Assembly: GCF_900113005.1 (NCBI RefSeq)
Contig: NZ_FONW01000010.1
Span: forward strand, 123,444-187,443
Direction of reading: 5' to 3'
Length of the DNA stretch: 64,000 bases
Source of the DNA: Sunxiuqinia elliptica
Lineage (GTDB): Bacteria; Bacteroidota; Bacteroidia; Bacteroidales; Prolixibacteraceae
Part shown: piece by piece, positions 37,290 to 47,369 of the stretch
How the letters are laid out: every line of letters begins with the position of its first letter
Numbering within the stretch: position 1 is the first letter of the stretch
Notes under the pieces: generated by a model
Seen by the model: the letters and a program-made list of their open reading frames with translations, nothing else
Databases searched by the model: none
Told to the model about the DNA's origin: nothing
Position numbers and translations under genes: made by a program

Positions 37290-38327
37290 ATGGACAATAA
37301 AAAAGATATCATCATTCTAGGAATTGAGTCATCATGTGATGACACTTCAGCCGCTGTAATTAAAAACGGTGTCTTATTATCCAATATTATTGCAAGCCAA
37401 AAAGTTCACGAAGCCTATGGCGGTGTCGTCCCTGAATTGGCTTCTCGGGCTCATCAGCAAAATATTGTTCCAGTGGTCGATCAGGCGCTCAAGCAAGCCG
37501 GAATTGACCGCAATGAACTCTCAGCCGTTGCCTTTACTCGTGGTCCGGGCTTACTTGGATCGTTGTTGGTAGGAACCTCTTTTGCAAAGGGATTCTCTTT
37601 AGCAGCAGGCATTCCTATGGTTGAGATCAACCATTTACAAGGACATGTGCTGGCTCATTATATTCAGGAGAAAGAGGTAGAATTCAATCCGCCAAAGTTT
37701 CCTCACCTAAGCTTATTGGTATCTGGTGGAAACTCGCAAATCATTCTGGTTAAAGATCACCTTGAAATGGAAGTGATTGGTCAAACCATTGATGATGCGG
37801 CTGGTGAAGCTTTTGACAAATGCGCCAAAGTGATGGGCATGCCCTACCCCGGAGGTCCACTAATTGACCGCTTAGCGAAAGAAGGAAATCCAAATGCTTT
37901 TGAGTTTGCCAAGCCACGCATTAAAGACCTTGATTACAGTTTTAGCGGGCTAAAAACCAGCTTCCTCTATTTTTTGCGCGATCAGCTTAAGGAAAATGAA
38001 AACTTTATTGAGGAAAATCAGGCAGACCTATGTGCATCTCTGCAAAAAACCATTATCGATATTTTGCTGAATAAATTAATTAAAGCTGCAAAAGAAACCG
38101 GAATTAAAGAAATTACGGTTGGCGGAGGAGTTTCAGCTAATTCGGGCCTACAAAATGCCTTACGCGCTGAAGCCAAGAAACGCCATTGGAACATGTACAT
38201 TCCCAAATTTGCCTTTACCATGGATAATGCTGCAATGATTGCCATCACAGGCTATTTCAAATACCAGAATAAGCAGTTTGCCAGGCAAGATGCTGTTCCT
38301 TTTGCACGAATGAGCATTAATGATTAG
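37290..38327 (+). CDS. tsaD: tRNA N6-adenosine threonylcarbamoyltransferase
   Basis: 345 residues. Signature GIESSCDDTSAAVI, the metal-binding HQQNIVPV and EINHLQGH regions, SLLVSGGNSQIILV and the KCAKVMGMPYPGG segment. It transfers the threonylcarbamoyl group to A37 of ANN-decoding tRNAs. Divergent from tamB. Confidence 0.97.
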   Translation: MDNKKDIIILGIESSCDDTSAAVIKNGVLLSNIIASQKVHEAYGGVVPELASRAHQQNIVPVVDQALKQAGIDRNELSAVAFTRGPGLLGSLLVGTSFAKGFSLAAGIPMVEINHLQGHVLAHYIQEKEVEFNPPKFPHLSLLVSGGNSQIILVKDHLEMEVIGQTIDDAAGEAFDKCAKVMGMPYPGGPLIDRLAKEGNPNAFEFAKPRIKDLDYSFSGLKTSFLYFLRDQLKENENFIEENQADLCASLQKTIIDILLNKLIKAAKETGIKEITVGGGVSANSGLQNALRAEAKKRHWNMYIPKFAFTMDNAAMIAITGYFKYQNKQFARQDAVPFARMSIND

Positions 38328-38383
38328 GGCCTCTTGCGTCTCTATTGTTGTAACATTGTTTGTAACCTAAAAACACGAGCGAT

Positions 38384-39346
38384 TTGAAACGAAAGATTCC
38401 TGCAGTTTTAGTTACCGGCTTCTTAGGGGCTGGAAAAACAACTTTTCTCAACGAAGTAATTCGCGAACACCAACACCTAAAAATGGCCTTGGTTGAAAAT
38501 GAGTTTGGCCAACAATCGATTGATCAGGACTTAATTGTTGGGATGCAAAGTGAAAATGTTTTCGACTTAAGCAATGGTTGCATTTGCTGTTCTATCTCGA
38601 ATGAATTTTCGCTCACCCTTCTAGAGCTGGCAAGTAAAACTGGAGAAATTGATTTTCTTTTGGTTGAGACTACCGGGATTGCAGACTTGGCCAATGTGAT
38701 TAAACCGTTTTACGAAGACCGAGAATTAAAAGAGCAATACACCTTGGCCGGAAGCGTTTGCTTGGTCGATGCGGCCAATTTTGATCAGCAGATGAGTGAG
38801 CGGGAGCAACAAATGCAAGTGATTTTAAGCGATTTGCTCATCATCAACAAAACAGAGCTGGTTTCTGACGAAGAGCTAAAAGCAATTGAAAAGAAACTAA
38901 CGGCCTGGAATGGAACGGCCAAAATCATTCATTCATCCTATGGGAAAGTCGCTAATTTCAGACTAGAAGCGTTTAGCGAATCGGTGCAAGGCAAACTTGA
39001 GAAAAAAATGGCTGAGCCTGTCATGTTCCGGCTCGTTAAATCGAAGAAATACACCACCTTTACTCATGAGTTTCCGGGTACCATTTCCATCAGCCGATTT
39101 AAGTATTGGTTTGACTATTTTGCGGCCATTAACCAGCGTGAAATCTATCGGATTAAAGGAATTCTGTTTAGCGAAGATAGCCCCAACAAAGTTGTTGTGC
39201 AGTCGGTTGGTGGAGCCACCAGTTATTCCGAAGGTAGCCTTATTGTTCCAGGCGAAACACCCAACAACCGATTGGTTTTCATCGGGAAAGAAATTGATTT
39301 TGAGCGCATCGGTTACGAACTTGACCGCTACCTCACAAAGAACTAA
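38384..39346 (+). CDS. CobW/COG0523-family GTPase (metal chaperone)
   Basis: 320 residues. G1 motif VTGFLGAGKTTFLN, the CxCC metal motif NGCICCS, ETTGIA, NKTEL (G4) and a C-terminal CobW domain (about residues 215-315). COG0523 GTPases deliver zinc or other metals to client proteins. The start is TTG 38384; no earlier ATG/GTG and the next Met is inside the G domain, so the TTG is required. tsaD ends 57 bp upstream on the same strand. Confidence 0.9.
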   Translation: MKRKIPAVLVTGFLGAGKTTFLNEVIREHQHLKMALVENEFGQQSIDQDLIVGMQSENVFDLSNGCICCSISNEFSLTLLELASKTGEIDFLLVETTGIADLANVIKPFYEDRELKEQYTLAGSVCLVDAANFDQQMSEREQQMQVILSDLLIINKTELVSDEELKAIEKKLTAWNGTAKIIHSSYGKVANFRLEAFSESVQGKLEKKMAEPVMFRLVKSKKYTTFTHEFPGTISISRFKYWFDYFAAINQREIYRIKGILFSEDSPNKVVVQSVGGATSYSEGSLIVPGETPNNRLVFIGKEIDFERIGYELDRYLTKN

Positions 39347-39404
39347 AAAGCCATTACACTCAGCAACTTCGAACTCAGGCACTCATGAACTAAGGAACTT
39401 TTCC

Positions 39405-40100
39405 CTAATACCACTGGAAGAACTGAAGAATAATAACCACCAACACGGTTGTTAGGGCGGCAACACCAATAGCCAAGCTACTCATTGCACCTTCCTGTTC
39501 TCCCATTTCAATCGCTTTTGTTGTTCCAATAGCATGCGCTGTTGTTCCTAAACCAATGCCTTTCGCCACTGGATGAACAATCCGAAGCAAGCGGTAAAGC
39601 GTGGGTGCGATGATCACCCCAAAAATTCCGGTGATCATGATGGAAAGAACCGTGATCCCCTCGTTTGCTCCAAGGCTATCACTAATTCCAATCCCAATTG
39701 GAGTTGTCACCGAATGGGCCAGGATTGAACGCTCCAAGATCTCATTCAAATTAAACAAGCGACCAAGTAAAATAACGGAAATAATTGCTGCAAACACGCC
39801 AGAAGAAATGCCCCCCAGGATGGAGTATTTATGAGCAACCAGCAGTTTCCAATTTCGATACAAAGGCAAAGCCAAAACAACGGTAACCGGCCCCAAAAAA
39901 GCATGAATAACACTTCCTCCCTTCATGTAATGATCAAACGGAATGTTGAGCAGCAACAGAATCCCGATAATTAAACCGATGGAAGCCATTAGCGGATTCA
40001 GCCAATTGACCTTCAGTTTATCTCGAAAATAAGCAATGCCATAAAAAGATGCCACCGATAGTAAAATACCAAACAAGTGCGTATTAGTCAGAAATTCCAT
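39405..40100 (-). CDS. LrgB/CidB-family membrane protein
   Basis: 231 residues, six or seven membrane segments. LrgB signatures: AHSVTTPIGIGIS and GLGTTAHAIGTTKA. Acts with the LrgA-like partner whose gene overlaps it by 17 bp. Family roles: holin/antiholin-like control of autolysis or glycolate/pyruvate transport. Confidence 0.9.
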   Translation of the reverse strand: MEFLTNTHLFGILLSVASFYGIAYFRDKLKVNWLNPLMASIGLIIGILLLLNIPFDHYMKGGSVIHAFLGPVTVVLALPLYRNWKLLVAHKYSILGGISSGVFAAIISVILLGRLFNLNEILERSILAHSVTTPIGIGISDSLGANEGITVLSIMITGIFGVIIAPTLYRLLRIVHPVAKGIGLGTTAHAIGTTKAIEMGEQEGAMSSLAIGVAALTTVLVVIILQFFQWY

Positions 40101-40452
40101 TTCTCTTCTCCCTTTGTTTAATCAAAAATTGAGTTACTAAGCTGGTTACTGCCATGACGATTAAGGTCGAAGCCAAAATGGCTACAATGGTTTGCACGTA
40201 ACGTCCTTCCAAAGCCTGATACGAAACCATAACCCCAACTCCTGCCGGGATGAAAAAGAAACCCATGTTTTTTAAAAAGAAATCAGCTGTTTCTGCAATT
40301 TGCTTCTCCTTAATCACTCCTGTCAACAACAACACCAACAACAAAATCATTCCGGTGATACTCCCCGGAATTGGCAATTGTAAGTAATGACTAATCAATT
40401 CTCCCGCAAAGTTAATCCCCAGCAGAATCAACAGCTGTTTAAATACTTTCAT
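40084..40452 (-). CDS. LrgA/CidA-family membrane protein
   Basis: 122 residues with four membrane helices. The family motif is PIPGSITGMILLLVLL. Its 3' end overlaps the LrgB gene start, so translation is coupled. Confidence 0.88.
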   Translation of the reverse strand: MKVFKQLLILLGINFAGELISHYLQLPIPGSITGMILLLVLLLTGVIKEKQIAETADFFLKNMGFFFIPAGVGVMVSYQALEGRYVQTIVAILASTLIVMAVTSLVTQFLIKQREKRNGISD

Positions 40453-40654
40453 CCAGTTATCCTTTTTTAGATGTTAGACAATAGACGTTAGATTTTTAGA
40501 TACTCAGATGTTCAGATAAGGTTGAATGGAAATGGCAAGATGAAACAGTAGCATGATTTAATCTCACAACCATACAATCACCTAAAATAGCTTAAGCTTT
40601 GTTTAAATACTATAGGAACTCCGAACTCTTGTCGTCTGTTTGCTTAAGCCGCTT

Positions 40655-41245
40655 CTAATTTTCAAGGTAAGGACGAACATCCGTTAAAAACATCCCAGCC
40701 GTTTTTGCAGCCTGCATACCTAAAATCCCATCTTCGTAAACATGACACAGCGTAGGATCAATATTCACCAGCTCGGCACATCTCAGAAAAGTTTGAGGTT
40801 CTGGCTTATGCTCGTTTACATCATCTGCAGTTACAATAGCATCAAACTTGTCGAATATGTTCAAGGTCTTCAACTGTAACTCAGCACTTTTACGACTGGC
40901 ACCTGTTCCAACAGCCAAGGGAATCTTACCATGATAATCATGGACCAACTGAACGACTTTTTCGTGGGGCCGAAGTTGATGCACACTATCCCAAAATGTT
41001 TCCTGCTTCATGCGAACCATCTCTTCTGCATCAACACCTTCCAGTTGATTATCTTTAATAATCCGGTAAGCAAATTGAATGGTTGGCATTCCGGTCAGCT
41101 CCTCCACCATACTTTCGTCGAAATGGCAATTGTAATGTTCACAGACTTTATGCCAAGTGGCAATATGCACCGGCAACGAGTCAGACAAAGTACCATCTAA
41201 ATCAAATATTAACGCTTTGGCTTCAGGGTGTTTATCAAGTTTCAT
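40655..41245 (-). CDS. HAD-superfamily phosphatase (beta-phosphoglucomutase-like)
   Basis: 196 residues. Motif I FDLDGTLSDS, motif II GTGASRKSA and motif III/IV VYEDGILGMQAA. A helical cap lies between motif I and II (residues ~25-95). The group hydrolyses small sugar phosphates or phosphoglycolate; specificity cannot be told. Confidence 0.88.
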   Translation of the reverse strand: MKLDKHPEAKALIFDLDGTLSDSLPVHIATWHKVCEHYNCHFDESMVEELTGMPTIQFAYRIIKDNQLEGVDAEEMVRMKQETFWDSVHQLRPHEKVVQLVHDYHGKIPLAVGTGASRKSAELQLKTLNIFDKFDAIVTADDVNEHKPEPQTFLRCAELVNIDPTLCHVYEDGILGMQAAKTAGMFLTDVRPYLEN

Positions 41246-42103
41246 ATCTTTTAAATTCTAGTTTTCAATGCAAAATTAGCCTTTTTTTTACCCTCCCACC
41301 TTCGTTTTCACTTTCCATCCTCAATTCTAATAGAATTTAATCTTCAATTAAGTTTCAAAGCTCAAACGTCAAGTCTATTTAACACCCCAAGGGGGTACTT
41401 CGGAAGTACCCTCCCCCCACTTCAAAGGTCCTCGGTTGCATATTCGAACTCCAAGCTTGATACTTGGAACTGCTCGCTTGCAGGTAAAAGCTTCAAGCGA
41501 GCATATTTTTGATCCAAGCTTGCACCTCCAGGAGTCAAGCACGGATCTAAAACATGCAACGATGAAGGAAAATTACGCAACGGTTCACCAAAAACATGCA
41601 AGCTTTCAGCTTCGGACAGATCATTTGAAGGTAAAAGGTGGTCGGTTGCGTCTTAAAGATGCATCGCCTCATTCCTGGGACAACTCGTTCCGCTGTTTTA
41701 CTCGCGATGACGGTTTAAAATGATAAAGAGACTTTCTGGACAGCCTCTCATTTTCTTCCTTCAGAACCAAGGGCTATAAGGGAAGAGCATCCCAATTTAT
41801 CAAGAGTCTTATCGATCCTTGATTCGCATAACTTTTACGCTTCTTTAATTGTTATAAAGCCAAGTATCAGAAAATCATTCATTACCTGTAATTCATTCCA
41901 GGAAATGATACCTATAGAATATTATTGATAATAGATCGTTAGATTTCATACTATCAGACGCCAATTAATACACTGACTTCAGACAAATTGCCCAGTGTAC
42001 ACAAAAGGATAAAGCACGAAGGAGCAAACGGCTGTAAAAACTTATACGAATTAATTTATTGAATAACATTGCATATTTCTACAGAAAATTAAAACCAAAA
42101 AGT
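41246..42103. other. Long noncoding region with strong hairpins
   Basis: 858 bp between the HAD gene and the tricorn-like gene. It holds a hairpin GGGTACTT/AAGTACCC (41393-41411), a second TGCTCGCTTG/CAAGCGAGCA (41471-41503), and recurring short words (AGGTAAAAG at 41482 and 41629; AAACATGCAA at 41551 and 41592). An open frame at 41436-41723 is low in complexity and looks non-coding. No known RNA recognised. Confidence 0.4.
41271..41278 (-). promoter_or_regulatory. -7 promoter box for the HAD gene
   Basis: Minus strand TAATTTTG, 26 nt before the ATG. Confidence 0.5.
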
Positions 42104-45100
42104 ATGTTTAAAATTTATCTCTCATTTATCATTACCTTTTTATTGGGAGTAAATCTTACTTCGGCCAAAGAAACCGAAGCCAGACTCTTACGCTTCCCTG
42201 CCATTTCAGGCAACCAGATTGTATTTACCTATGCTGGAGATCTATACTCCGTTCCATCTGATGGAGGAACAGCAAGAAAACTCACCAATGATATTGGTTT
42301 TGAAATGTTTGCCAAGTTTTCTCCTGATGGCAGTCAACTAGCCTTTACAGGACAGTACGATGGAAACACCGAAGTTTTTGTTATGCCTGCAGAAGGAGGT
42401 TCTCCACGACGACTAACCTACACAGCAACATTGAGTCGTGATTTGGTTTCGGACCGAATGGGGCCAAACAATATTGTGATGAGCTGGACTCCGGATGGTA
42501 AAAACATTATTTATCGTTCGCGCAAGCAAAGCTTCAATGCCTTCAAAGGACAACTTTTCCAGGTTCCTGCAGACGGAGGATTATCGACTGAGCTTCCGCT
42601 TTCGGAAGGTGGCTTTTGTAGTTTTTCTTCGGACGGTAAACAACTGGCTTTCAATCGGGTTTTCCGCGAATTCCGGACCTGGAAATACTATAAAGGTGGA
42701 ATGGCCGATGATATCTGGATGTTTGATTTTAACAGCAAACAAGTCAAGCAGCTTACGCACAATGATGCTCAAGACCTTTTCCCAATGTGGGCGGGCGAAG
42801 AAATTTTCTTCTTGTCGGACCGTGACCGAACCATGAACTTGTTTGTGTACAACACCAAAACTGAAGCGGTTGAAAAGGTAACGAACTTTACGGAGTACGA
42901 CATCAAGTTTCCCTCAATTGGAGACGACTACATTGTTTTTGAAAACGGAGGAAACATTTACAAACTGAATGTCAAGGATAAAAAACCAGTGAAAGTTCCT
43001 GTTTTCATTAATAATGACTTTGTATATGCTCGTAACGAATGGAAAGACGCCTCCAAAAACATTACAGATGGTGACGTTTCTCCGAATGGAGAACGCGTCA
43101 TCTTTTCAGCTCGTGGCGAATTGTTTAACACTCCGGTTAACAAAGGAATCACCTATAACCTGACTCAAACATCGGGCGTGCATGAGCGAAGTGCTGTTTG
43201 GTCTCCTGATGGAAAATACATTGCTTATTTATCCGATCAATCCGGTGAGTTTGAAGTTTATATTCAGGATCAGCAAGGCAAAGAAAAGCCAATCCAGTTA
43301 ACTAAAGGGGCTGACACGTATAAATTTAGCCTGGAGTGGTCTCCTGATAGTAAAAAGTTGCTGTGGTCAGACCGTAAATTACGCTTGCGTTATGTCGATA
43401 TTGATAGCAAAAAGACCACCACTGTCCACCAAGCAGAATATGGTCTTATTCGAGCTTACAACTGGTCGCCCGACAGCAAGTGGATTAGCTTCAGCTTAAC
43501 CACTGATAACCAATTCTCAAAAATTGTACTGTACCATGTTGCCGACAAAAAACTACACGATGTAACCGACAATTGGTACGATTCAGGATCTCCTACCTTC
43601 TCCACTGATGGAAAATATCTACTTTTTGTATCAGATCGTGACTTCAATCCAACATACAGTCGCACGGAGTGGAATCATGCTTACACCAAGATGTCACGTA
43701 TTTATATGGCGATCTTGTCAAAAGACACCCCTTCTCCTTTTGCTCCTGAAAACGACACGGTAAAAATTGCCAATGAAGAGGCTTCAAACGGTGATAAAAC
43801 AGACTCCCAAAAGGATAAAGAAGAAGATAAAGCGATTCAAGTTGATTTGGATGGGATCAGCAAACGCATCGTTTCATTACCCATTGCCGCATCAAACTAT
43901 TATAATTTAGCCTGCGTCGACAATAAGGTTTATTATTACGATTATGGCAGCGAACGCAATACCAAGTTGTTTGATCTGGATAAAAAGAAAGAAACAACAC
44001 TGGGGAACTTCCACTATGGCTTAGCGGCCAACAAGAAAAAAATGATTGTTGTTCAAGGCAAGAAGTGGGCTGTTATTGATCTGCCAAGCTCGAAGGTTAA
44101 ACTTGATGAAACCATTGATGTATCCAACCTAAAAGCCTGGGTTGATTATCAAGCAGAGTGGAAACAAATATATGATGAAAGCTGGCGTCAAATGCGCGAC
44201 TTCTTCTACGTTGAGAACATGCACGGAGTAGATTGGCAAGCCATGCACGACAAATATGCCAAGCTTGTGCCTTACGCCCGCCATCGCGACGATTTAACCT
44301 ACTTAATTGGTGAATTAATTGGCGAGTTAAATGTTGGACACGCCTACGTACAAAGTGGCGATCGTCCCGAGCCCAAACGGATAAAAACAGGCCTTTTGGG
44401 AGCTAAAATCAGTACTGATCCATCAGGCTATTATCAAATTGAGCAAATCCTTGAAGGTGCCAACTGGAGCAACCAATTGCGATCACCGCTGGAAGAAGTT
44501 GGAGTCCATGCCAAAGCTGGTGACTACATCATTGCCGTAAATGGTATTTCAACAAAGACAACCACCGATCTTTACTCTTTGCTTGTTGATAAAGCAGACA
44601 AAGAAGTTGAGTTGACTATAAACAGCCAACCATCAGCAACAGGTGCTCGAAACGTTATCATCAAACCAATTGCTGATGAAGCCGACCTTTATTACTACAA
44701 TTGGGTTCAGAATAACATTCGTAAAGTTAGTGAAGCTACGAATGGCGAAATTGGCTACATCCACGTTCCTGATATGGGAGCAAATGGACTAAATCATTTC
44801 TCACGCTTGTTCTACCCGCAACTCAATAAAAAAGGCTTGATTATTGACGATCGAGGCAATGGTGGCGGCAATGTTTCACCCATGTTGATTGAGCGCCTAC
44901 AACGTGTTGCCCAACGAGCTAACATCCGTCGTAATTACAAGCATCCATCTCCTGTTCCAAGCCAAATGGTGCTTGGGCCCAAAGTGCTGCTTATCGACCG
45001 CTACTCCGCCTCCGATGGCGATCTTTTCCCTTATGCATTCAAGCATTACAAGCTGGGAACAGTGATTGGTACCCGCAGTTGGGGAGGTGTTGTCGGAATT

Positions 45101-45355
45101 AGTGGTTCTTTACCTTTTATTGATGGAGGCCAATTAAACAAACCAGAGTTTGCGTCCTACTCAGCCGATAAAAGCGAATGGATTATTGAAGGGTATGGTG
45201 TAGATCCGGATATTGTTTTAGACAACGATCCGCACCAGGAATACCTTGGCAAAGATGCTCAGTTGCAAAAAGCCATTGAGCTGATCAAACAGAAAGTAAA
45301 AACCGAATACAAACCGCTGCCACCTGTTCCGCGAGCACCGGATAAGTCAAAATAA
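42104..45355 (+). CDS. Tricorn-like S41 peptidase
   Basis: 1083 residues from ATG 42104 with a signal peptide (FIITFLLGVNLTSA). Beta-propeller repeats (SPDGSQLAFTG, SPDGKYIAYLS, SPDSKKLLWSD) fill the first ~650 residues, followed by a PDZ-like domain (GDYIIAVNG) and the S41 protease domain with IDDRGNGGGN and the catalytic Ser region RYSASDGDLF. This is the architecture of tricorn protease, which degrades oligopeptides. A longer frame from 42059 lacks a signal peptide. Confidence 0.93.
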   Translation: MFKIYLSFIITFLLGVNLTSAKETEARLLRFPAISGNQIVFTYAGDLYSVPSDGGTARKLTNDIGFEMFAKFSPDGSQLAFTGQYDGNTEVFVMPAEGGSPRRLTYTATLSRDLVSDRMGPNNIVMSWTPDGKNIIYRSRKQSFNAFKGQLFQVPADGGLSTELPLSEGGFCSFSSDGKQLAFNRVFREFRTWKYYKGGMADDIWMFDFNSKQVKQLTHNDAQDLFPMWAGEEIFFLSDRDRTMNLFVYNTKTEAVEKVTNFTEYDIKFPSIGDDYIVFENGGNIYKLNVKDKKPVKVPVFINNDFVYARNEWKDASKNITDGDVSPNGERVIFSARGELFNTPVNKGITYNLTQTSGVHERSAVWSPDGKYIAYLSDQSGEFEVYIQDQQGKEKPIQLTKGADTYKFSLEWSPDSKKLLWSDRKLRLRYVDIDSKKTTTVHQAEYGLIRAYNWSPDSKWISFSLTTDNQFSKIVLYHVADKKLHDVTDNWYDSGSPTFSTDGKYLLFVSDRDFNPTYSRTEWNHAYTKMSRIYMAILSKDTPSPFAPENDTVKIANEEASNGDKTDSQKDKEEDKAIQVDLDGISKRIVSLPIAASNYYNLACVDNKVYYYDYGSERNTKLFDLDKKKETTLGNFHYGLAANKKKMIVVQGKKWAVIDLPSSKVKLDETIDVSNLKAWVDYQAEWKQIYDESWRQMRDFFYVENMHGVDWQAMHDKYAKLVPYARHRDDLTYLIGELIGELNVGHAYVQSGDRPEPKRIKTGLLGAKISTDPSGYYQIEQILEGANWSNQLRSPLEEVGVHAKAGDYIIAVNGISTKTTTDLYSLLVDKADKEVELTINSQPSATGARNVIIKPIADEADLYYYNWVQNNIRKVSEATNGEIGYIHVPDMGANGLNHFSRLFYPQLNKKGLIIDDRGNGGGNVSPMLIERLQRVAQRANIRRNYKHPSPVPSQMVLGPKVLLIDRYSASDGDLFPYAFKHYKLGTVIGTRSWGGVVGISGSLPFIDGGQLNKPEFASYSADKSEWIIEGYGVDPDIVLDNDPHQEYLGKDAQLQKAIELIKQKVKTEYKPLPPVPRAPDKSK

Positions 45356-45370
45356 AAAAATTCGAATTGT

Positions 45371-45395
45371 AAAGGAGGCCTTAAACGCCTCCTTT
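45371..45395 (+). terminator. Terminator after the tricorn-like gene
   Basis: AAAGGAGGC/GCCTCCTTT perfect 9-bp stem with a 7-nt loop, followed by CTTTTTG. Confidence 0.88.
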
Positions 45396-45495
45396 CTTTT
45401 TGTCTAAAAATTAATGCTCGCCGAATAACGAAACAGGAAAAAAACCGTTTACATCAGTAAATGACTCTCATTACAGAGAGTCTAAAACAGCAATC

Positions 45496-45981
45496 ATGAA
45501 AATACTAAGCATTCTCTGCATAGGCCTCCTGTTTCTTGTTCATGGAGCAATCGCCCAAGAAAACAGTCCCATTAAACGGTTTGAAGGACGTGGGCAAATG
45601 AATTCGGGGCAACGAATATTGGATCTGAGTTACCAGAACCTGGACAAAGTTCCTATATCAGCCAACGATGCCACCATCGAAATTCTAATCCTGGATAACA
45701 ACAAGCTTACGCAACTCCCAAACTGGATTGGGCAATTGAGCAACCTTCGTGTTTTATCGGTACGAAACAATAACCTACAAGATATCAGTTCGGCCCTCGG
45801 ACAATGCACCAAACTTGAACAGCTTTACTTAAGTGGCAATTCTTCCCTATTTCAACTCCCCAACTTAAGCAGCTGTCGCAATTTAATGTTCGTTGATGTT
45901 GTTGACACAAAAATCCAGGATATTCCAGTTAGCATCAGAACTATGGATCACCTGTATTACTTCAAATACTCAACACCTTAA
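45496..45981 (+). CDS. Secreted leucine-rich-repeat protein
   Basis: 161 residues. Signal peptide ends at GAIAQ; the mature part has about four LRR units (IEILILDNNKLTQLPNWIGQL, NLRVLSVRNNNLQDIS, LEQLYLSGNSSLFQLPNL shown in part). Likely a protein-binding module. A 7-bp hairpin (GACTCTC/GAGAGTC, 45463-45482) sits just before the start region. Confidence 0.75.
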   Translation: MKILSILCIGLLFLVHGAIAQENSPIKRFEGRGQMNSGQRILDLSYQNLDKVPISANDATIEILILDNNKLTQLPNWIGQLSNLRVLSVRNNNLQDISSALGQCTKLEQLYLSGNSSLFQLPNLSSCRNLMFVDVVDTKIQDIPVSIRTMDHLYYFKYSTP

Positions 45982-46046
45982 AGAAAGATAAGCAAAGTCT
46001 GCAAGCCTCCTAAAACTCTATTTTCTTTGATTTTGAATATTTAACT

Positions 46047-46054
46047 TACCTTTG
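46047..46054 (+). promoter_or_regulatory. Promoter of the phnA-like gene
   Basis: TACCTTTG (-7) with TTTG at 46026-46029 as a -33 element 17 nt upstream; ATG follows 49 nt downstream. Confidence 0.65.
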
Positions 46055-46103
46055 CGGCCATTCAGAATAAAATAATTACCAACATTCAATACAAATTACA
46101 ACA

Positions 46104-46688
46104 ATGAGTCTTGAACAAGAATTGCTTAACCGCAGTGGATCAGTCTGTGAGTTATGCCAATCAACAACTGATTTAAAAGCCTATCCTGTAGCGCCAAAAA
46201 CAGGAGCAACTGCTGATGAAAATGTGTTGCTTTGCCAACATTGCCTTGGACAAGTAGAAAACCCGGAAACAATAGAGGTAAACCACTGGCACTGCCTGAA
46301 CGATAGCATGTGGAGCCAAATCCCCGCAGTTCAGGTTATGGCTTGGAGAATGCTTAATCATCTTCGTAATGAAGGATGGGCACAAAACCTACTCGATATG
46401 CTTTACCTGGAAGAAGATGTTCTGGCATGGGCAAAAGAAGGGCAAACTTCGGACTCGGAAGAAGAAGGCGCCGTAAAACATATTGACAGCAACGGGGCAA
46501 CCTTAGAAGCCGGAGATACTGTTGTGCTGATAAAAGACCTGAATGTAAAGGGAACCAGTTTCACAGCAAAAAGAGGAACTGCCGTCAGAGGTATTTCTCT
46601 GGTACACGACAACCCCGAACAAATTGAAGGACGCGTAAACGGTCAGCAAATTGTCATTTTGTCAAAATTTGTAAAGAAAAACAGCTAA
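46104..46688 (+). CDS. PhnA-domain zinc-ribbon protein (YjdM-like)
   Basis: 194 residues. Two Cys pairs near the N-terminus (CELCQS and CQHC) form a zinc ribbon; the C-terminal PhnA/YjdM domain shows LEAGDTVVLIKDLNVKG, the FTAKRGTAVRGISL strand and QIVILSKFVKK. Despite the name, phosphonate metabolism is not demonstrated for this group. Confidence 0.85.
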   Translation: MSLEQELLNRSGSVCELCQSTTDLKAYPVAPKTGATADENVLLCQHCLGQVENPETIEVNHWHCLNDSMWSQIPAVQVMAWRMLNHLRNEGWAQNLLDMLYLEEDVLAWAKEGQTSDSEEEGAVKHIDSNGATLEAGDTVVLIKDLNVKGTSFTAKRGTAVRGISLVHDNPEQIEGRVNGQQIVILSKFVKKNS

Positions 46689-46696
46689 AATAAAAA

Positions 46697-46726
46697 GGAA
46701 GTGACCGAACTTACCGAGTCACTTCC
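46697..46726 (+). other. Hairpin after the phnA-like gene
   Basis: GGAAGTGAC/GTCACTTCC perfect 9-bp stem, 12-nt loop, just after the stop codon. No T tract follows on the plus strand, so terminator function is uncertain. Confidence 0.45.
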
Positions 46727-46914
46727 TAATAAAAAACGAGCTTCTCCCAAAAAATTTTTGTCCTCCTATCTTCAAACTATCTTTATCAGTTCATCCAATG
46801 AGGGCTTAGACTAAGCGATTTCATAAAAGTTTAAATGGGGAACAAAAAAATTCCATCCTCACGTTCAAGCATTCATCTTAGTCTTTTTTAACAGTCACCC
46901 TTTCAAAAAACAGC

Positions 46915-46922
46915 TACCTTTG
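46915..46922 (+). promoter_or_regulatory. -7 promoter box for the small lipoprotein gene
   Basis: TACCTTTG, 22 nt before the ATG. Confidence 0.55.
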
Positions 46923-46944
46923 CTGTAAACTCAGTTAATATAAA

Positions 46945-47283
46945 ATGAAACAAATAGTCCTAATTCTTCTGCTGACAGGATTTTTGGCCTCGTGTAGCAT
47001 GCAATCGAAACTTAGCAGACAATTCAACGGCGAACCAATAGAACAAGTTAAAGAGTCATTTAAATCAATCCCTGTTACCGAGATTCCTCAACGCAACGGC
47101 AATACTAAAGTTATCTTCACCAAAGAAGCGAAACTCCCTGGTACCGTGATTAACCAAGGAGAAAAAAGCCTTGATCCGATAACAACACCTCCAGTAACCA
47201 AAATTGAACAGTTTATTTTTGAGGTTGACAAAAATGGCGTTGTGATCAATAGTGAATATTCCAACACCTATAAAAAGTTGTAA
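46945..47283 (+). CDS. Small lipoprotein, unknown function
   Basis: 112 residues with a lipoprotein signal (LLTGFLASC, Cys 17). The mature chain is soluble and short, with a C-terminal IEQFIFEVDKNGVVINSEY strand region. No family recognised. It is the last gene before the tRNA-linked island. Confidence 0.65.
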   Translation: MKQIVLILLLTGFLASCSMQSKLSRQFNGEPIEQVKESFKSIPVTEIPQRNGNTKVIFTKEAKLPGTVINQGEKSLDPITTPPVTKIEQFIFEVDKNGVVINSEYSNTYKKL

Positions 47284-47332
47284 TCACTGCAATATTTTCA
47301 AGCGAACAACCTTGTTGTTTTCAATTTTTTTA

Positions 47333-47340
47333 TAGTTTTG
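47333..47340 (+). promoter_or_regulatory. Promoter of tRNA-Leu
   Basis: TAGTTTTG (-7) with TTG at 47312-47314 as a -33 element 18 nt upstream; the tRNA starts 30 nt after the box. Confidence 0.65.
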
Positions 47341-47369
47341 CACTCACGTTTTAGCGACATCGCTAAAAT

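Noticed and set aside
38963..39455. Long open frames on both strands over the end of the CobW gene
   Set aside because: They overlap a well-supported gene, show no family signatures and have no promoter.
41436..41723. A 95-codon open frame in the tricorn upstream region
   Set aside because: Low-complexity, hairpin-rich DNA with no recognisable domain or start signal.
42059..42103. Upstream extension of the tricorn-like gene
   Set aside because: It begins at a TTG and would bury the signal peptide that starts at 42104.
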